From Ornithinimicrobium avium (lineage in GTDB: Bacteria; Actinomycetota; Actinomycetes; Actinomycetales; Dermatophilaceae), in the NCBI RefSeq assembly GCF_003351765.1, contig NZ_CP031229.1, positions 2,232,001-2,296,000 on the forward strand: DNA of 64,000 bases. Reading direction: 5' to 3'. This document shows, piece by piece, positions 24,543 to 33,473 of this stretch; the stretch's first letter is position 1; every line of letters begins with the position of its first letter. A program made the position numbers and the translations under genes. The notes below the pieces were generated by a model. That model was not told where the DNA came from. It saw only the letters and a list, made by a program, of their open reading frames with translations, and searched no databases.

Positions 24543-25442
24543 ATGCTGACTTTCCTGTCCCGAGCAGCGGCCCGGCTGACCGGTGCCGTCGAGGAAGCAC
24601 AGACCCTGGACGCCGTGGCCGGGCCGTTGGCCACGGCAGCCTCCACGGTGATCCCGCGCGGACCGGTCAACGACCTGCTCAGCGGCACGCCCGCCGGGCA
24701 CCCGCTCCATCCTGCGCTGGTCATGGTGCCGCTGGGTTCCTGGCTGTCGGCGACCACGCTGGACGTCCTCGGCGGCCGGGAAGGTCGCGCGGCGGCCCGC
24801 CGCCTGCTCGGCGTGGGCAGCCTGGCCGCGGTGCCGGCGGCGCTGGCCGGCGTCAACGACTGGATGGACACCCGGGGTCCGGAGCAGCGGGTGGGGCTGG
24901 TGCACGCGTTGCTCAACGTCGGTGGCCTCGGCCTGTTCACCGCCAGCTGGTGGGTCCGGGGCCGGGGGCACCACGGCGTCGGGGTCGCGCTGAGCTCGAC
25001 CGGTATGGCGCTGGCCGCGGCGGGCGGGTGGTTGGGCGGCCACCTGGCCTATGCCCGCGGGGTGGGCGTGGACACCACCGTCTTCCAGTCCGCCGTCCAG
25101 GAGTGGACGGACGTGGGCACCGAGGACCTGGTGCGCGAGGACATGCCCATCCTGGTGCGCGCGCACGGCATCCCGGTCATGCTCGTGCGCGACGGGTCGA
25201 CGATCGTGGCGTTGGCCGACCGGTGCACCCACCGCGGCGCGCCCTTGCACGAGGGCACCCTCGACGACGGGTGCGTCACCTGCCCCTGGCACGGCAGCCG
25301 GTTCCGTCTGGCCGACGGCGCCGTCATGCACGGCCCGGCCACCCGGCCGCAGCCCCGCTTCGAGGTGCGCGTGCACAACGGCCGGCTCGAGGTCCGCCAG
25401 GCCGGGGAGCTCCCCTCGCTGAGGACGAATCCGGTCTCCTGA
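24543..25442 (+). CDS. DUF2231 membrane domain fused to Rieske [2Fe-2S] domain
   Basis: A 299-residue two-domain protein. Residues about 50-170 form a four-helix DUF2231 membrane domain (HPLHPALVMVPLGSW at its start). Residues about 195-295 form a Rieske domain with cluster ligands C228/H230 (CTHRG) and C247/H250 (CPWHG). The ferredoxin-like spacing suggests electron transfer rather than an oxygenase. DUF2231 proteins often carry haem or sit with cytochromes, so this may be a membrane redox protein. AAGGAG eight bases before the ATG fixes the start. Partner and substrate are unknown. Confidence 0.85.
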   Translation: MLTFLSRAAARLTGAVEEAQTLDAVAGPLATAASTVIPRGPVNDLLSGTPAGHPLHPALVMVPLGSWLSATTLDVLGGREGRAAARRLLGVGSLAAVPAALAGVNDWMDTRGPEQRVGLVHALLNVGGLGLFTASWWVRGRGHHGVGVALSSTGMALAAAGGWLGGHLAYARGVGVDTTVFQSAVQEWTDVGTEDLVREDMPILVRAHGIPVMLVRDGSTIVALADRCTHRGAPLHEGTLDDGCVTCPWHGSRFRLADGAVMHGPATRPQPRFEVRVHNGRLEVRQAGELPSLRTNPVS

Positions 25443-25485
25443 GCCACGCGGGGTCCGATCCGGGGCGCGCCGCGCAGCGACGGCA

Positions 25486-25491
25486 TACCGT
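25486..25491 (+). promoter_or_regulatory. Leaderless -10 box, YbaK-type gene
   Basis: TACCGT, inside a GGCATACC motif, seven bases before the ATG at 25499. Confidence 0.5.
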
Positions 25492-25498
25492 CGGAGCC

Positions 25499-25984
25499 AT
25501 GAGCGAGGAGCGCGCGCTGGCGGCGGTCGCGGAGAGCGGCCTGGAGCACACGGTGACCCGGCACGGCCGGGTCGCCAGCCTGGCGGAGGCGGCCGCGGCC
25601 CGCGGCGTGGAGCCGCGCGACGTCGTCAAGACGCTCGTGGTGCGACGGGGCGAGGGCGACTTCCTGTTCGTGCTGGTGCCCGGCGACCGCGAGATCGCCT
25701 GGCCCAGGCTGCGGGCGCTGCTCGGGGTCAGCCGGCTGTCGATGCCGGACGCCGGGGTGGCCAAGGAGGTGACCGGCTACGAGCGCGGGACGATCACGCC
25801 GTTCGGGTCCACCACGGCCTGGCCCGTCGTGGCCGACGCCTCGCTGCGCGGCGATCCGGCCCGGACCGTCTCGGTGGGCGGCGGCGCCCACGGCGTCGCC
25901 GTCACGGTCAACGCCGAGGCCGTGCTCGCCTACTGGGGCGCGACGGTCGCCGACGTCACCGAGCCCGCCGGGCAGAAGCGCTAG
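25499..25984 (+). CDS. YbaK/EbsC family aminoacyl-tRNA deacylase
   Basis: A 161-residue single-domain protein of the YbaK/ProRS-editing superfamily, which hydrolyses misacylated tRNA such as Cys-tRNA(Pro). The conserved lysine lies in DVVKTLVV (near 45) and GYERGTITPFG (about 97-107) is the substrate loop signature. In length and order it matches free-standing editing domains. The ATG at 25499 is preceded by TACCGT at leaderless distance. Its stop is one base from the stop of the convergent MFS gene. Confidence 0.88.
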   Translation: MSEERALAAVAESGLEHTVTRHGRVASLAEAAAARGVEPRDVVKTLVVRRGEGDFLFVLVPGDREIAWPRLRALLGVSRLSMPDAGVAKEVTGYERGTITPFGSTTAWPVVADASLRGDPARTVSVGGGAHGVAVTVNAEAVLAYWGATVADVTEPAGQKR

Positions 25985-25985
25985 C

Positions 25986-27284
25986 TCAGGCCGTCGTGCC
26001 CTTGCTGACCTCGGGCAGCGTCCGCGACACGACGACACCGACCAGGCCGAGCGCCGCCAGGAAGGCCAGCGCCACCACGGCGCCGAGCACCGCGAGCCCT
26101 GCGGAGACGGCGCCGACGACGAGCAGCAGCACCCCCATGGCGGTGTTGGACACGGCGATGTAGCTCGTCCGCAGCTCCTCGCCGGCCATGTCCACCACGT
26201 AGGTCTTGCGGCCCACCCGCACCGCGGTGTGCGCCAGCGAGAGCAGGAGGAAGGCCGCCGGGTAGAGCCACCAGCGCCCGTTCGTCGCCGGCAGCAGGTG
26301 CAGGGCGAGGAAGAGGACGACGGTCGTGCTCGCGGCCGCCGCGGCCCACGTCATCAGCCGCTGGGAGGACCGGTCGGCCAGGCGTCCGAACAACCGGCCG
26401 CCGACCAGCGCCGCCAGCCCCTGGGCGATGACGAACGGTCCCAGCCCCTGCAGGCTGTTGCCTCCCTCCTGGGCGGCCAGCACGACGACGAACGGGGGCG
26501 AGAGCGCGGAGACCAGGAGCAGCCCGCGGGCCAGCACGAAGCGCCGGAACGGCGCGTCGTCGCGCAGCAGCTCCCAGGAGCTTCGGAGCCAGCCGCCCGC
26601 CCCGTCGTCCACGAACTCGGCCTCCGGCTCGCGGATGCCGCTGAAGATCAGGACGGCCACCATCCAGGCCAGCGCCGCCGCGCCGAGCAGCCAGGCGATC
26701 ACCTGCGCCGAGACGTCCTCGCCGCCGAAGATGCGGATGGCCAGACCCAGCGTGATCGCCACCGCCCCGGAGAGCATGGTCGAGATCCCGCTGATCTGGC
26801 CGCGTTCGCCCTTGGGGACGATGCGACCGAGCACGTCCTTGCCGGCGAGCGAGTTGAGCGAGCGGGCCAGCGCGAAGACCCCCAGCAGCACCACCACGGC
26901 CAGGCCCGCGGCCCAGCCGGAGAGCGTGGCGACGGCGAACGCCATACCTGCGCTCGCCGCTGCCTGCCCGGCCGAGCCCCAGAGCCAGAACCTGCTCCGG
27001 ACGCGCGAGCGCTGCAGCACCGGGGAGAACGCCGCCTGCGGCAGCATCGAGCCGGACTCGCGCACGGGAACCAGCAGGGCCAGCGCGGCCGCCGGCGCGC
27101 CGACCGCCGTGAGGGCCCACGGCAGCACGGTCTTGGCGTTGACGACCTGGTCGCCGGTCGCCTGCAGGACGTGGGCGAGGAGGTAGCGCAGCCCGTTGCG
27201 GCCGACCAGCTGCTGCTCGTCGGCCTCCTGGTCGGACCGGTCGGCGTGCACCAGGCGCTGGTAGAGGCGGAAGGAGGCTGGCAC
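25986..27284 (-). CDS. Major facilitator superfamily transporter
   Basis: A 432-residue transporter. About ten to twelve helices can be drawn, beginning near residue 46 (TVLPWALTAVGAPAAALALLV) and ending near 425; the N-terminal ~40 residues are charged (HADRSDQEADEQQ). The sequence does not carry the classical sugar or drug signatures I can name, so no substrate is assigned. The start is taken at GTG 27284, preceded by TAAGGA; it lies five bases after the stop of the EamA gene, so the two transporters are probably one operon. Confidence 0.75.
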   Translation of the reverse strand: MPASFRLYQRLVHADRSDQEADEQQLVGRNGLRYLLAHVLQATGDQVVNAKTVLPWALTAVGAPAAALALLVPVRESGSMLPQAAFSPVLQRSRVRSRFWLWGSAGQAAASAGMAFAVATLSGWAAGLAVVVLLGVFALARSLNSLAGKDVLGRIVPKGERGQISGISTMLSGAVAITLGLAIRIFGGEDVSAQVIAWLLGAAALAWMVAVLIFSGIREPEAEFVDDGAGGWLRSSWELLRDDAPFRRFVLARGLLLVSALSPPFVVVLAAQEGGNSLQGLGPFVIAQGLAALVGGRLFGRLADRSSQRLMTWAAAAASTTVVLFLALHLLPATNGRWWLYPAAFLLLSLAHTAVRVGRKTYVVDMAGEELRTSYIAVSNTAMGVLLLVVGAVSAGLAVLGAVVALAFLAALGLVGVVVSRTLPEVSKGTTA

Positions 27285-27289
27285 GGTCC

Positions 27290-28192
27290 TTACGCTGCCA
27301 CACCGGGAGGGGCATGCCGTGCACGTCGGCCCCCGCGCGGCCGCCGCGGCGTGGCCAGCAGCACACCCCCGACGACCAGCGCGGCCCCGAGCACCTGGAC
27401 CGGCGACGGGGGCCGGCCCAGGAGGGCGGCCAGGACCATGACGAAGACGGTGACCAGGTTCATCGAGGTGCCGGCCGTGCCCGGGGACACCCTGGGCAGG
27501 GCGTGGTTCCAGCACAGGTAGGCCCCGATGGAGGGGAAGAGGACGATGTAGGCCACCGCCCACCAGGTCGGCGCGTCCGGAGGCGCCTGCACGCCGGACG
27601 CGAGCGCGAAGGGGGTGAGCACGACGGCGGCGACCACCACCTGCAGGGCGGTCGCGCTGAGCGCCGGCAGCCCCAGGCGCTGGCTGCCGAGGGTGTAGGC
27701 CGACCAGACCACGACCGCGACGAGCATGATCAGGTCACCGCCGTTGAGGCGCAGCGCGAGCAGTGCCGACACCTCGCCCCGGGAGAGGACGAGCAGCACG
27801 CCGACCAGCCCGAGGCCGACGCCGGCCCAGGTCCGCCACCCGGCCCGCGCCAGTCCGGCCAGCACGGCCATGACCACCATGACGGCGGGGTTGATCGCGT
27901 TGATGACCGAGGCGCTGACCGCCGAGGTGCGCTCCAGCGACGCGTACAGCAGCATCGGGTAGCCGCTCATCCCGAGCACCCCCAGCGCGAGCAGGGGCTT
28001 CCACCGCCGCGCCACCGCCCGCCAGTCCGGACGCTCCACGACGTGCGCGACGAGCAGCAGCGGCAGCGCGGCCAGCGTCCAGCGCAGCCAGGTCAGCGAC
28101 AGCGGGTCGACCGAACGCACCGCCAGCTCGCCCACCGTGAAGTTGCCCGCCCAGAACAGCGTCGCGAGCGCGAGCAGGAGGAGGGGCGGCAC
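27290..28192 (-). CDS. EamA/DMT family transporter
   Basis: A 300-residue protein with ten helices in two EamA repeats (about 1-130 and 140-275), typical of drug/metabolite exporters such as RhaT/YdcZ relatives. The first repeat starts LLALATLFWAGNFTVGE and the second NGGDLIMLVAVVVWSAYTL. The start is the GTG at 28192 with TACCCT seven bases upstream. The last 25 residues are Arg-rich and cytoplasmic. The substrate is unknown. Confidence 0.88.
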   Translation of the reverse strand: MPPLLLLALATLFWAGNFTVGELAVRSVDPLSLTWLRWTLAALPLLLVAHVVERPDWRAVARRWKPLLALGVLGMSGYPMLLYASLERTSAVSASVINAINPAVMVVMAVLAGLARAGWRTWAGVGLGLVGVLLVLSRGEVSALLALRLNGGDLIMLVAVVVWSAYTLGSQRLGLPALSATALQVVVAAVVLTPFALASGVQAPPDAPTWWAVAYIVLFPSIGAYLCWNHALPRVSPGTAGTSMNLVTVFVMVLAALLGRPPSPVQVLGAALVVGGVLLATPRRPRGGRRARHAPPGVAA

Positions 28193-28199
28193 ACGAGGG

Positions 28200-28205
28200 A
28201 GGGTA
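28200..28205 (-). promoter_or_regulatory. Leaderless -10 box, EamA gene
   Basis: TACCCT, minus strand, seven bases before the GTG at 28192; part of a GGGTATGC motif. Confidence 0.5.
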
Positions 28206-28239
28206 TGCGGTCCCGTCGCCGCACGTCCCCAGGCTCGGG

Positions 28240-28878
28240 TCAGCTGCCCTCCTCGACCGCCTCCTTCGAGGCCTTCTTCGAGCTGTCCGACCGGGCCGGC
28301 CCGGTCCCCTCGGCCCTCTCGGCCTGCTGCGCGGCCCGCTCCGCCAGCGGGCCGGGGCCCTCGTCCGCATGCCTGGCGACGTAGCCCTGCGGATCCTTGT
28401 CCTTCGGCGCGATGCCGGTCGCGGCCTTGAGGGACTCGTAGCGCAGGAAGGCGACGGCGATCTCGTGACGCAGCTGCAGGCTGGTGCGCTGGCGGAAGTC
28501 GGCGAGGTCCTGGCGCTCCTCCTCGGCCATGTGCTCGCTGTTGTGCAGGTCGCAGTCGGTGACCGCGGTCCACCACGCGTCCGAGCCCGGCTCGGCGTCG
28601 GTGACCTGACGGATCGCCTCGCGGATGTCGTTGTGGTCCTTGACCGCGTCCTGCACCTCCTCCTCGGCGGAGGCGGCGTCCCCGGCGCCGGTGCCGAGCC
28701 GGAGCAGCTCGGGGTAGAAGTAGCGCTCCTCGGCCTCGGCGTGGGTCTCCAGGAGGATCTGCAGCCGCTCCCAGACGGCGGCCAGGCCCTCGGTGTCGTC
28801 CCGGGGGAACTCCTGGAGCATGCCGAACATCCGGCGCTGCTCCGCGTGCTGGTGAAGGATGACCTCGGTGATGTCCAT
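28240..28878 (-). CDS. Hemerythrin/HHE domain protein
   Basis: A 212-residue protein whose first 150 residues form an HHE four-helix bundle. Potential di-iron ligands are His9-type residues in ILHQHAEQRRMF (helix 1), His/Glu in LETHAEAEERYFYPEL (helix 2), DHNDIRE (helix 3) and DLHNSEHMAEEE (helix 4). Such proteins bind O2, NO or act in iron/redox sensing. The C-terminal ~60 residues are charged and likely disordered. It is divergent from a TetR regulator, but the operator there lies on the TetR side, 50-65 bases from this start, so shared control is possible. Confidence 0.85.
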   Translation of the reverse strand: MDITEVILHQHAEQRRMFGMLQEFPRDDTEGLAAVWERLQILLETHAEAEERYFYPELLRLGTGAGDAASAEEEVQDAVKDHNDIREAIRQVTDAEPGSDAWWTAVTDCDLHNSEHMAEEERQDLADFRQRTSLQLRHEIAVAFLRYESLKAATGIAPKDKDPQGYVARHADEGPGPLAERAAQQAERAEGTGPARSDSSKKASKEAVEEGS

Positions 28879-28926
28879 GCCCCGATCCTCGCCCCTCCCG
28901 GCGGTCCTCGCAGGTCCACGTCCTAT

Positions 28927-28957
28927 CTGAGCGACTGCTCAGGTTCTGCACTATAGT
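28927..28957 (+). promoter_or_regulatory. Promoter and TetR operator candidate
   Basis: CTGAGC-GACT-GCTCAG (28927-28942) is a perfect inverted repeat of the shape bound by TetR dimers, and TATAGT (28952-28957) is a good -10 box nine bases further on. Together they suggest that the TetR gene at 28987 represses itself. Confidence 0.6.
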
Positions 28958-28986
28958 AGGAGGAGGACCGAGCTCCAGGAGGCATC

Positions 28987-29613
28987 GTGGCGACGGCACA
29001 GACCCGCAGGCCGAACCGCTCCGGCGCGGCGACGAGGGCCGCCCTCGTCTCGGCCGCGCGCGAGACGCTGGTGCAGGACGGGTTCGCGCGGACCAGCGCC
29101 CGCTCGGTCGCGGCGCGGGCCGGCTGCTCGCAGGCGAGCCTCTTCTACCACTTCGAGGGCGTGCCCGAGCTGCTGCTGGCCGTGCTCGACGAGGTGAGCG
29201 ACCGCAGGATGGCGGCCTACCGCGAGCCGCTGCTGGCGGCGCGCACGCCCCGGCAGCTGGCCCGGCTGGGCCGGACGATCGCGGCGGACGACATCGCCTC
29301 CGGCGACCTGCGGGTCCTGGTCGAGCTGGTGGCCGGCGCCCCGACCGTGCCCGGCCTCAAGGCGCAGGTCGCCCGGCGGATCGGCCGCTGGGAGGACCTC
29401 GTCGCCCGGGCGGCGCAGCGCTTCATACCCCCGCCCCTGCGCGGCACGGTCCGCCCGGCGGTGCTCGCCCACGCGGTGGTGGCCGGTTTCCTCGGGCTGG
29501 AGCTGCTGCGTGACCTGCGCGAGGACGGCGCCGGGACCGAGGACGTCCTCACCGACCTGGCGCACGTCGGCCGGCTCGCAGCGGGCGCTCCTGACGCCGG
29601 CGGCCCGTCATGA
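28987..29613 (+). CDS. TetR/AcrR family transcriptional regulator
   Basis: A 208-residue regulator with an N-terminal helix-turn-helix (about 15-60, with FARTSARSVAARAGCSQASLFYHF matching the TetR recognition helix pattern) and a ligand-binding C-terminal domain. The GTG at 28987 has AGGAGG six bases upstream. It overlaps the next small membrane protein gene by four bases, which is therefore its most likely target along with itself. The ligand is unknown. Confidence 0.9.
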   Translation: MATAQTRRPNRSGAATRAALVSAARETLVQDGFARTSARSVAARAGCSQASLFYHFEGVPELLLAVLDEVSDRRMAAYREPLLAARTPRQLARLGRTIAADDIASGDLRVLVELVAGAPTVPGLKAQVARRIGRWEDLVARAAQRFIPPPLRGTVRPAVLAHAVVAGFLGLELLRDLREDGAGTEDVLTDLAHVGRLAAGAPDAGGPS

Positions 29614-29981
29614 GCACCCCGCGCACCGGCCCGGCCGGCTTCTGGTGGTGGCTCGTCGGCGGCGCGGTCCTCACCTTCCTCGGGCTGTCGCTGCCGTCCG
29701 CGCTCCTCGTCGGCTTCCCGCTCGCCGCGGTCGTGGCCGCGGTCCTGAGCTGGCGTTCGTGGCTGCCCGGCTACCTGCTCGGCACGTCCCTGCCGCTGCT
29801 GTGGGTGGCGTGGGAGAACCGCGGAGGGCCGGGATTCGTGACCTTCCGGACCGACGCCGGCGGAGGCGGCCACGAGCTGCTCGACCCGGTCCCCTGGCTG
29901 CTCGTCGGCCTCGCCCTGGTGCTGCTGGCGGCCGTGCTCCTCACCCTCGGCCGGTGGCGCAGGACCTCCACCGCGGACTGA
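29610..29981 (+). CDS. Small membrane protein, TetR-linked
   Basis: A 123-residue protein with about four hydrophobic segments (10-27, 28-48, 50-68 and 93-113) and a Gly-rich stretch TDAGGGGHELLDP between the last two. I do not recognise the family. It is translationally coupled to the TetR gene (ATGA overlap), so its amount is likely set by that regulator. Confidence 0.7.
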   Translation: MSTPRTGPAGFWWWLVGGAVLTFLGLSLPSALLVGFPLAAVVAAVLSWRSWLPGYLLGTSLPLLWVAWENRGGPGFVTFRTDAGGGGHELLDPVPWLLVGLALVLLAAVLLTLGRWRRTSTAD

Positions 29982-29996
29982 GGACGGCCGGGGACC

Positions 29997-31661
29997 TCAT
30001 CGCTCGCCGCCCTCGCGCATCGGCACGCGCACGCCGCGCTCGGCCGCGACCTGCTCGGCCTCGGGGTAGCCGGCGTCGACGTGCCGGATCACGCCCATGC
30101 CCGGGTCGTTGGTCAGCACCCGCTCGAGCTTGCGCCTGGCCAGGTCGGTGCCGTCGGCGACGGACACCTGCCCGGCGTGGATCGAGCGGCCGATGCCGAC
30201 GCCGCCGCCGTGGTGCAGCGACACCCACGAGGCGCCGGAGGCGGTGTTGACCAGCGCGTTGAGCAGCGGCCAGTCGGCGATGGCGTCGGAGCCGTCGATC
30301 ATGTCCTCGGTCTCGCGGTAGGGGCTGGCGACCGAGCCGGCGTCCAGGTGGTCGCGACCGATGACCAGCGGGGCGCTGACCTCGCCGCTGGCCACCATCT
30401 CGTTGAAGCGCAGCCCCGCCTTGTCGCGCTCGCCGTAGCCGAGCCAGCAGATCCGCGCCGGCAGGCCCTCGAAGGCGACCCGCTCACGCGCGCCGCGCAG
30501 CCACGCGTGCAGGTGCTCGTCGTCCGGGAAGAGGTCCATCACGGCCTGGTCGGTGGCGTAGATGTCCTTCTCCTCCCCGGAGAGCGCGGCCCAGCGGAAC
30601 GGGCCCTTGCCCTCGCAGAACAGCGGCCGGATGTAGGCGGGCACGAAGCCGGGGAACTCGAAGGCCCGCTCGTAGCCGCCCTTGCGCGCCTCGTCCCGGA
30701 TGCTGTTGCCGTAGTCGAAGACCTCGGCGCCGGCGTCCTGGAACTCCACCATCGCCTGCACGTGCCGGGCCATCGACTCCTCGGCGCGGTCGGTGAACTC
30801 CTCGGGCTTCTTCTCCGCGTACTCGTGCCAGCTGGCCAGGTCGATCCCGGTCGGCAGGTAGGACAGCGGGTCGTGCGCGGAGGTCTGGTCGGTGACGACG
30901 TCGATCGGCACGCCCCGGCGCAGCAGCTCGGGGAAGACCTCGGCGGCGTTGCCGACGACGCCGACGGAGACCGCTTCCTTGTCGGCCTTCGCCCTGAGCA
31001 CGCGCTCGACCGCCGCGTCCAGGTCGTCCGCGACCTCGTCGAGGTAGCGGCTCCTCACCCGGCGGCGCAGGCGCGCCTCGTCGACGTCGACGATGAGGCA
31101 GGTGCCGCCGTTGAGCGTGACGGCGAGCGGCTGGGCGCCGCCCATCCCGCCGCAGCCGCCGGTGAGCGTGAGGGTGCCCGCGAGCGAACCGCCATACCTC
31201 TTGGCGGCGACGGCCGCGAAGGTCTCGTAGGTGCCCTGCAGGATGCCCTGGGTGCCGATGTAGATCCAGGAGCCGGCGGTCATCTGGCCGTACATGGTCA
31301 GGCCGAGGTGCTCCAGGCGGCGGAACTCCGGCCAGGTGGCCCAGTCGGGCACGAGGTTGGAGTTGGCGATGAGCACGCGAGGGGCCCACTCGTGGGTCTG
31401 GAAGACGCCGACGGGTCGCCCGGACTGGACGAGCATCGTCTCGTCCTCGCGCAGGTCGGTCAGCGTGCGGACCATGGCCTCGAAGCTGCGCCAGTCGCGC
31501 GCCGCCCGCCCGGTGCCGCCGTAGACGACGAGGTCGTCGGGCCGCTCGGCGACCTCGGGGTCGAGGTTGTTCATGAGCATCCGCAGGGGAGCCTCGGTGG
31601 CCCAGGACCTCGCGGTGAGGGTGGTGCCGCGGGCTGCGCGGACGGGGCGTGCGCCTTCCAT
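29997..31661 (-). CDS. hutU: Urocanate hydratase
   Basis: A 554-residue enzyme that adds water to urocanate using tightly bound NAD+ as an electrophile, the second step of histidine degradation. The Gly-rich signature GGCGGMGGAQP is at 168-178, and the C-terminal half carries the family's FRWAALSGEEKDIY and SLHHGGGVGIGRSIHAG blocks. Length is normal for the family (about 555). The start ATG at 31661 has AAGGAG five bases upstream. It follows hutH but has its own 123-bp leader with a HutR-like operator, so it can be transcribed separately. Confidence 0.97.
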   Translation of the reverse strand: MEGARPVRAARGTTLTARSWATEAPLRMLMNNLDPEVAERPDDLVVYGGTGRAARDWRSFEAMVRTLTDLREDETMLVQSGRPVGVFQTHEWAPRVLIANSNLVPDWATWPEFRRLEHLGLTMYGQMTAGSWIYIGTQGILQGTYETFAAVAAKRYGGSLAGTLTLTGGCGGMGGAQPLAVTLNGGTCLIVDVDEARLRRRVRSRYLDEVADDLDAAVERVLRAKADKEAVSVGVVGNAAEVFPELLRRGVPIDVVTDQTSAHDPLSYLPTGIDLASWHEYAEKKPEEFTDRAEESMARHVQAMVEFQDAGAEVFDYGNSIRDEARKGGYERAFEFPGFVPAYIRPLFCEGKGPFRWAALSGEEKDIYATDQAVMDLFPDDEHLHAWLRGARERVAFEGLPARICWLGYGERDKAGLRFNEMVASGEVSAPLVIGRDHLDAGSVASPYRETEDMIDGSDAIADWPLLNALVNTASGASWVSLHHGGGVGIGRSIHAGQVSVADGTDLARRKLERVLTNDPGMGVIRHVDAGYPEAEQVAAERGVRVPMREGGER

Positions 31662-31749
31662 GGTGTCTCCTTCGACGGGGGGCGGTCGGTCGGATGTCCC
31701 TATCTGATCGTCTCCCGGACGGCGGCGACAGGGGTATGCCGTCTCTTGC

Positions 31750-31765
31750 GTCTCGCATGCCAGAC
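31750..31765 (-). promoter_or_regulatory. HutR-type operator upstream of hutU
   Basis: GTCTCGCATGCCAGAC, on the minus strand GTCTGGCATGCGAGAC, is a near-perfect palindrome and matches the copy upstream of hutH at 15 of 16 positions. As I recall, the IclR-type regulator HutR of Corynebacterium glutamicum uses TCTGwwATwCCAGA, which this resembles. It lies 89 bases before the hutU start. Confidence 0.65.
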
Positions 31766-31784
31766 GGGCCGGCGCGTGGTCGGC

Positions 31785-33419
31785 TCAGCGCAGCGGACCG
31801 GCCTCCGCCTCGGCTGCGGCGCGGACGCGCCCGTCGAGGACCAGGCCGACCGTCGTCTCGATCTCCGGGGAGAGCCAGCGGTCCGGGCCGGGGCCGTCCA
31901 CCCCGGCCGCGCGGAGCAGCGCGACCACCGCGCCGGTCGCCGGTGCCGGGGTCAGCGGCGCGCGGAGGTCCAGCGCCCGGGCGGCGGCGAGCACCTCGAT
32001 GCCGAGGACGCGGCCGAGCCCCTCGACGCTGCGGCGCAGCTTGCGCGCGGCGCCCCAGCCCATCGACACGTGGTCCTCCTGCATCGCCGAGGAGGGGATG
32101 GAGTCCACGCTCGCCGGGACGGCCAGCCGCTTGAGCTCGGAGACGACGGCCGCCTGGGTGTACTGCGCGATCATCAGGCCCGAGTCGGTGCCCGGGTCGT
32201 CGGCGAGGAAGGGCGGCAGCCCGCGGTTGCGGGCCACGTCGAGGAAGCGGTCGGTGCGCCGCTCGGAGATGCTCGCGACGTCGGCGGTGACGACGGCCAG
32301 GAAGTCGAGGACGTGGGCGACCGGCGCGCCGTGGAAGTTGCCGTTGGACTCCACGCGGCCGTCGAGGGTGAGGACCGGGTTGTCGACGGCGGAGGCCAGC
32401 TCGCGGTCGGCCACCAACCGGGCGTGGTCGCAGGTGTCGCGGGCCGAGCCGTGCACCTGCGGGGAGCAGCGCAGGGAGTAGGCGTCCTGGACGCGGGTGC
32501 AGGCCTCCGGGTCGCGGTGGCTGTCCCGGATCGGGCTGCCGGCCATGACCGCGCGCAGGTTCTGCGCGGAGACGGCCTGGCCCAGCTGCGGGCGCAGCGC
32601 CTGCAGGTCGGCGGCGAAGACGTCGTCGGTGCCCAGCTGGCCCTCGACGCTCATCGCGGCCGCGACGTCGGCGGTGGCGAGCAGGGTGTCCAGGTCGTGC
32701 AGGGCGAGCACGAGCATGCCGAGCATCCCGTCGGTGCCGTTGATGAGGGCCAGGCCCTCCTTCTCCTCCAGCACGACCGGGGTGAGGCCGGCGGCGGCGA
32801 GCGCCTCGGCGGCCGGGGTGGCCTCGCCCACCACGCCGGGGACCTGGCCGGGCTGCGCCGGCTGGTCCGACCACTGCGGCGCACCGGCCGGGGGGCCGAC
32901 GCGCACCATACCCTCGCCCATGACGGCGAGCGCGCAGTGCGCGAGCGGCGCGAGGTCGCCGGAGCAGCCGAGCGAGCCGTGCTCGCGCACGACCGGGGTG
33001 ATGCCGGCGTTGAGCAGCGCCGCGTAGGCCTGCGCGGTCTGGACCCTGACGCCGGTGCGTCCGGTCGCCAGGGTCGACAGGCGCAGCAGCATGGTCGCGC
33101 GGACCACCTCGCGCTCGACCTCCGGGCCGGAGCCGGCGGCGTGGCTGCGGACGAGGGAGCGCTGCAGCTGGTCCCGCTTCTCCGGGGGGATGCTCGTGGT
33201 GGCCAGGGCGCCGAACCCGGTCGAGATGCCGTAGTGCGCCCGGGTGTCGCCGGCCAGCCCCTCGATGATCTCGCGGGTCGCCGTGATCGCTGCGAGGGCC
33301 GTCCCGGAGATCCGCACGCGGGCGCCGTGCCGGGCGACGGCGACGACGTCCTCGTGGCTCAGCGGGCCGACGTCGACCACGACGTCGCTCGGGGTGGCGG
33401 GGCCGGGAAGACGGGTCAT
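31785..33419 (-). CDS. hutH: Histidine ammonia-lyase
   Basis: A 544-residue lyase that removes ammonia from histidine to give urocanate. The self-made MIO cofactor comes from C152-S153-G154 in GSLGCSGDLAPLAH; many homologues have Ala in the first position, and the Cys form is known from other actinomycetes. YGISTGFGAL (Y63) and the QEDHVSMG motif also match. The ATG at 33419 is preceded by GGAG seven bases away; an in-frame GTG five codons upstream is less likely. A HutR-like operator and a GATAGG -10-like box lie 45-70 bases upstream. Confidence 0.97.
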   Translation of the reverse strand: MTRLPGPATPSDVVVDVGPLSHEDVVAVARHGARVRISGTALAAITATREIIEGLAGDTRAHYGISTGFGALATTSIPPEKRDQLQRSLVRSHAAGSGPEVEREVVRATMLLRLSTLATGRTGVRVQTAQAYAALLNAGITPVVREHGSLGCSGDLAPLAHCALAVMGEGMVRVGPPAGAPQWSDQPAQPGQVPGVVGEATPAAEALAAAGLTPVVLEEKEGLALINGTDGMLGMLVLALHDLDTLLATADVAAAMSVEGQLGTDDVFAADLQALRPQLGQAVSAQNLRAVMAGSPIRDSHRDPEACTRVQDAYSLRCSPQVHGSARDTCDHARLVADRELASAVDNPVLTLDGRVESNGNFHGAPVAHVLDFLAVVTADVASISERRTDRFLDVARNRGLPPFLADDPGTDSGLMIAQYTQAAVVSELKRLAVPASVDSIPSSAMQEDHVSMGWGAARKLRRSVEGLGRVLGIEVLAAARALDLRAPLTPAPATGAVVALLRAAGVDGPGPDRWLSPEIETTVGLVLDGRVRAAAEAEAGPLR

Positions 33420-33473
33420 GGCTCTACTCCACACCCTCCTGCGCGCAGGAAGGACGCGGGGGACGGCCTATCC

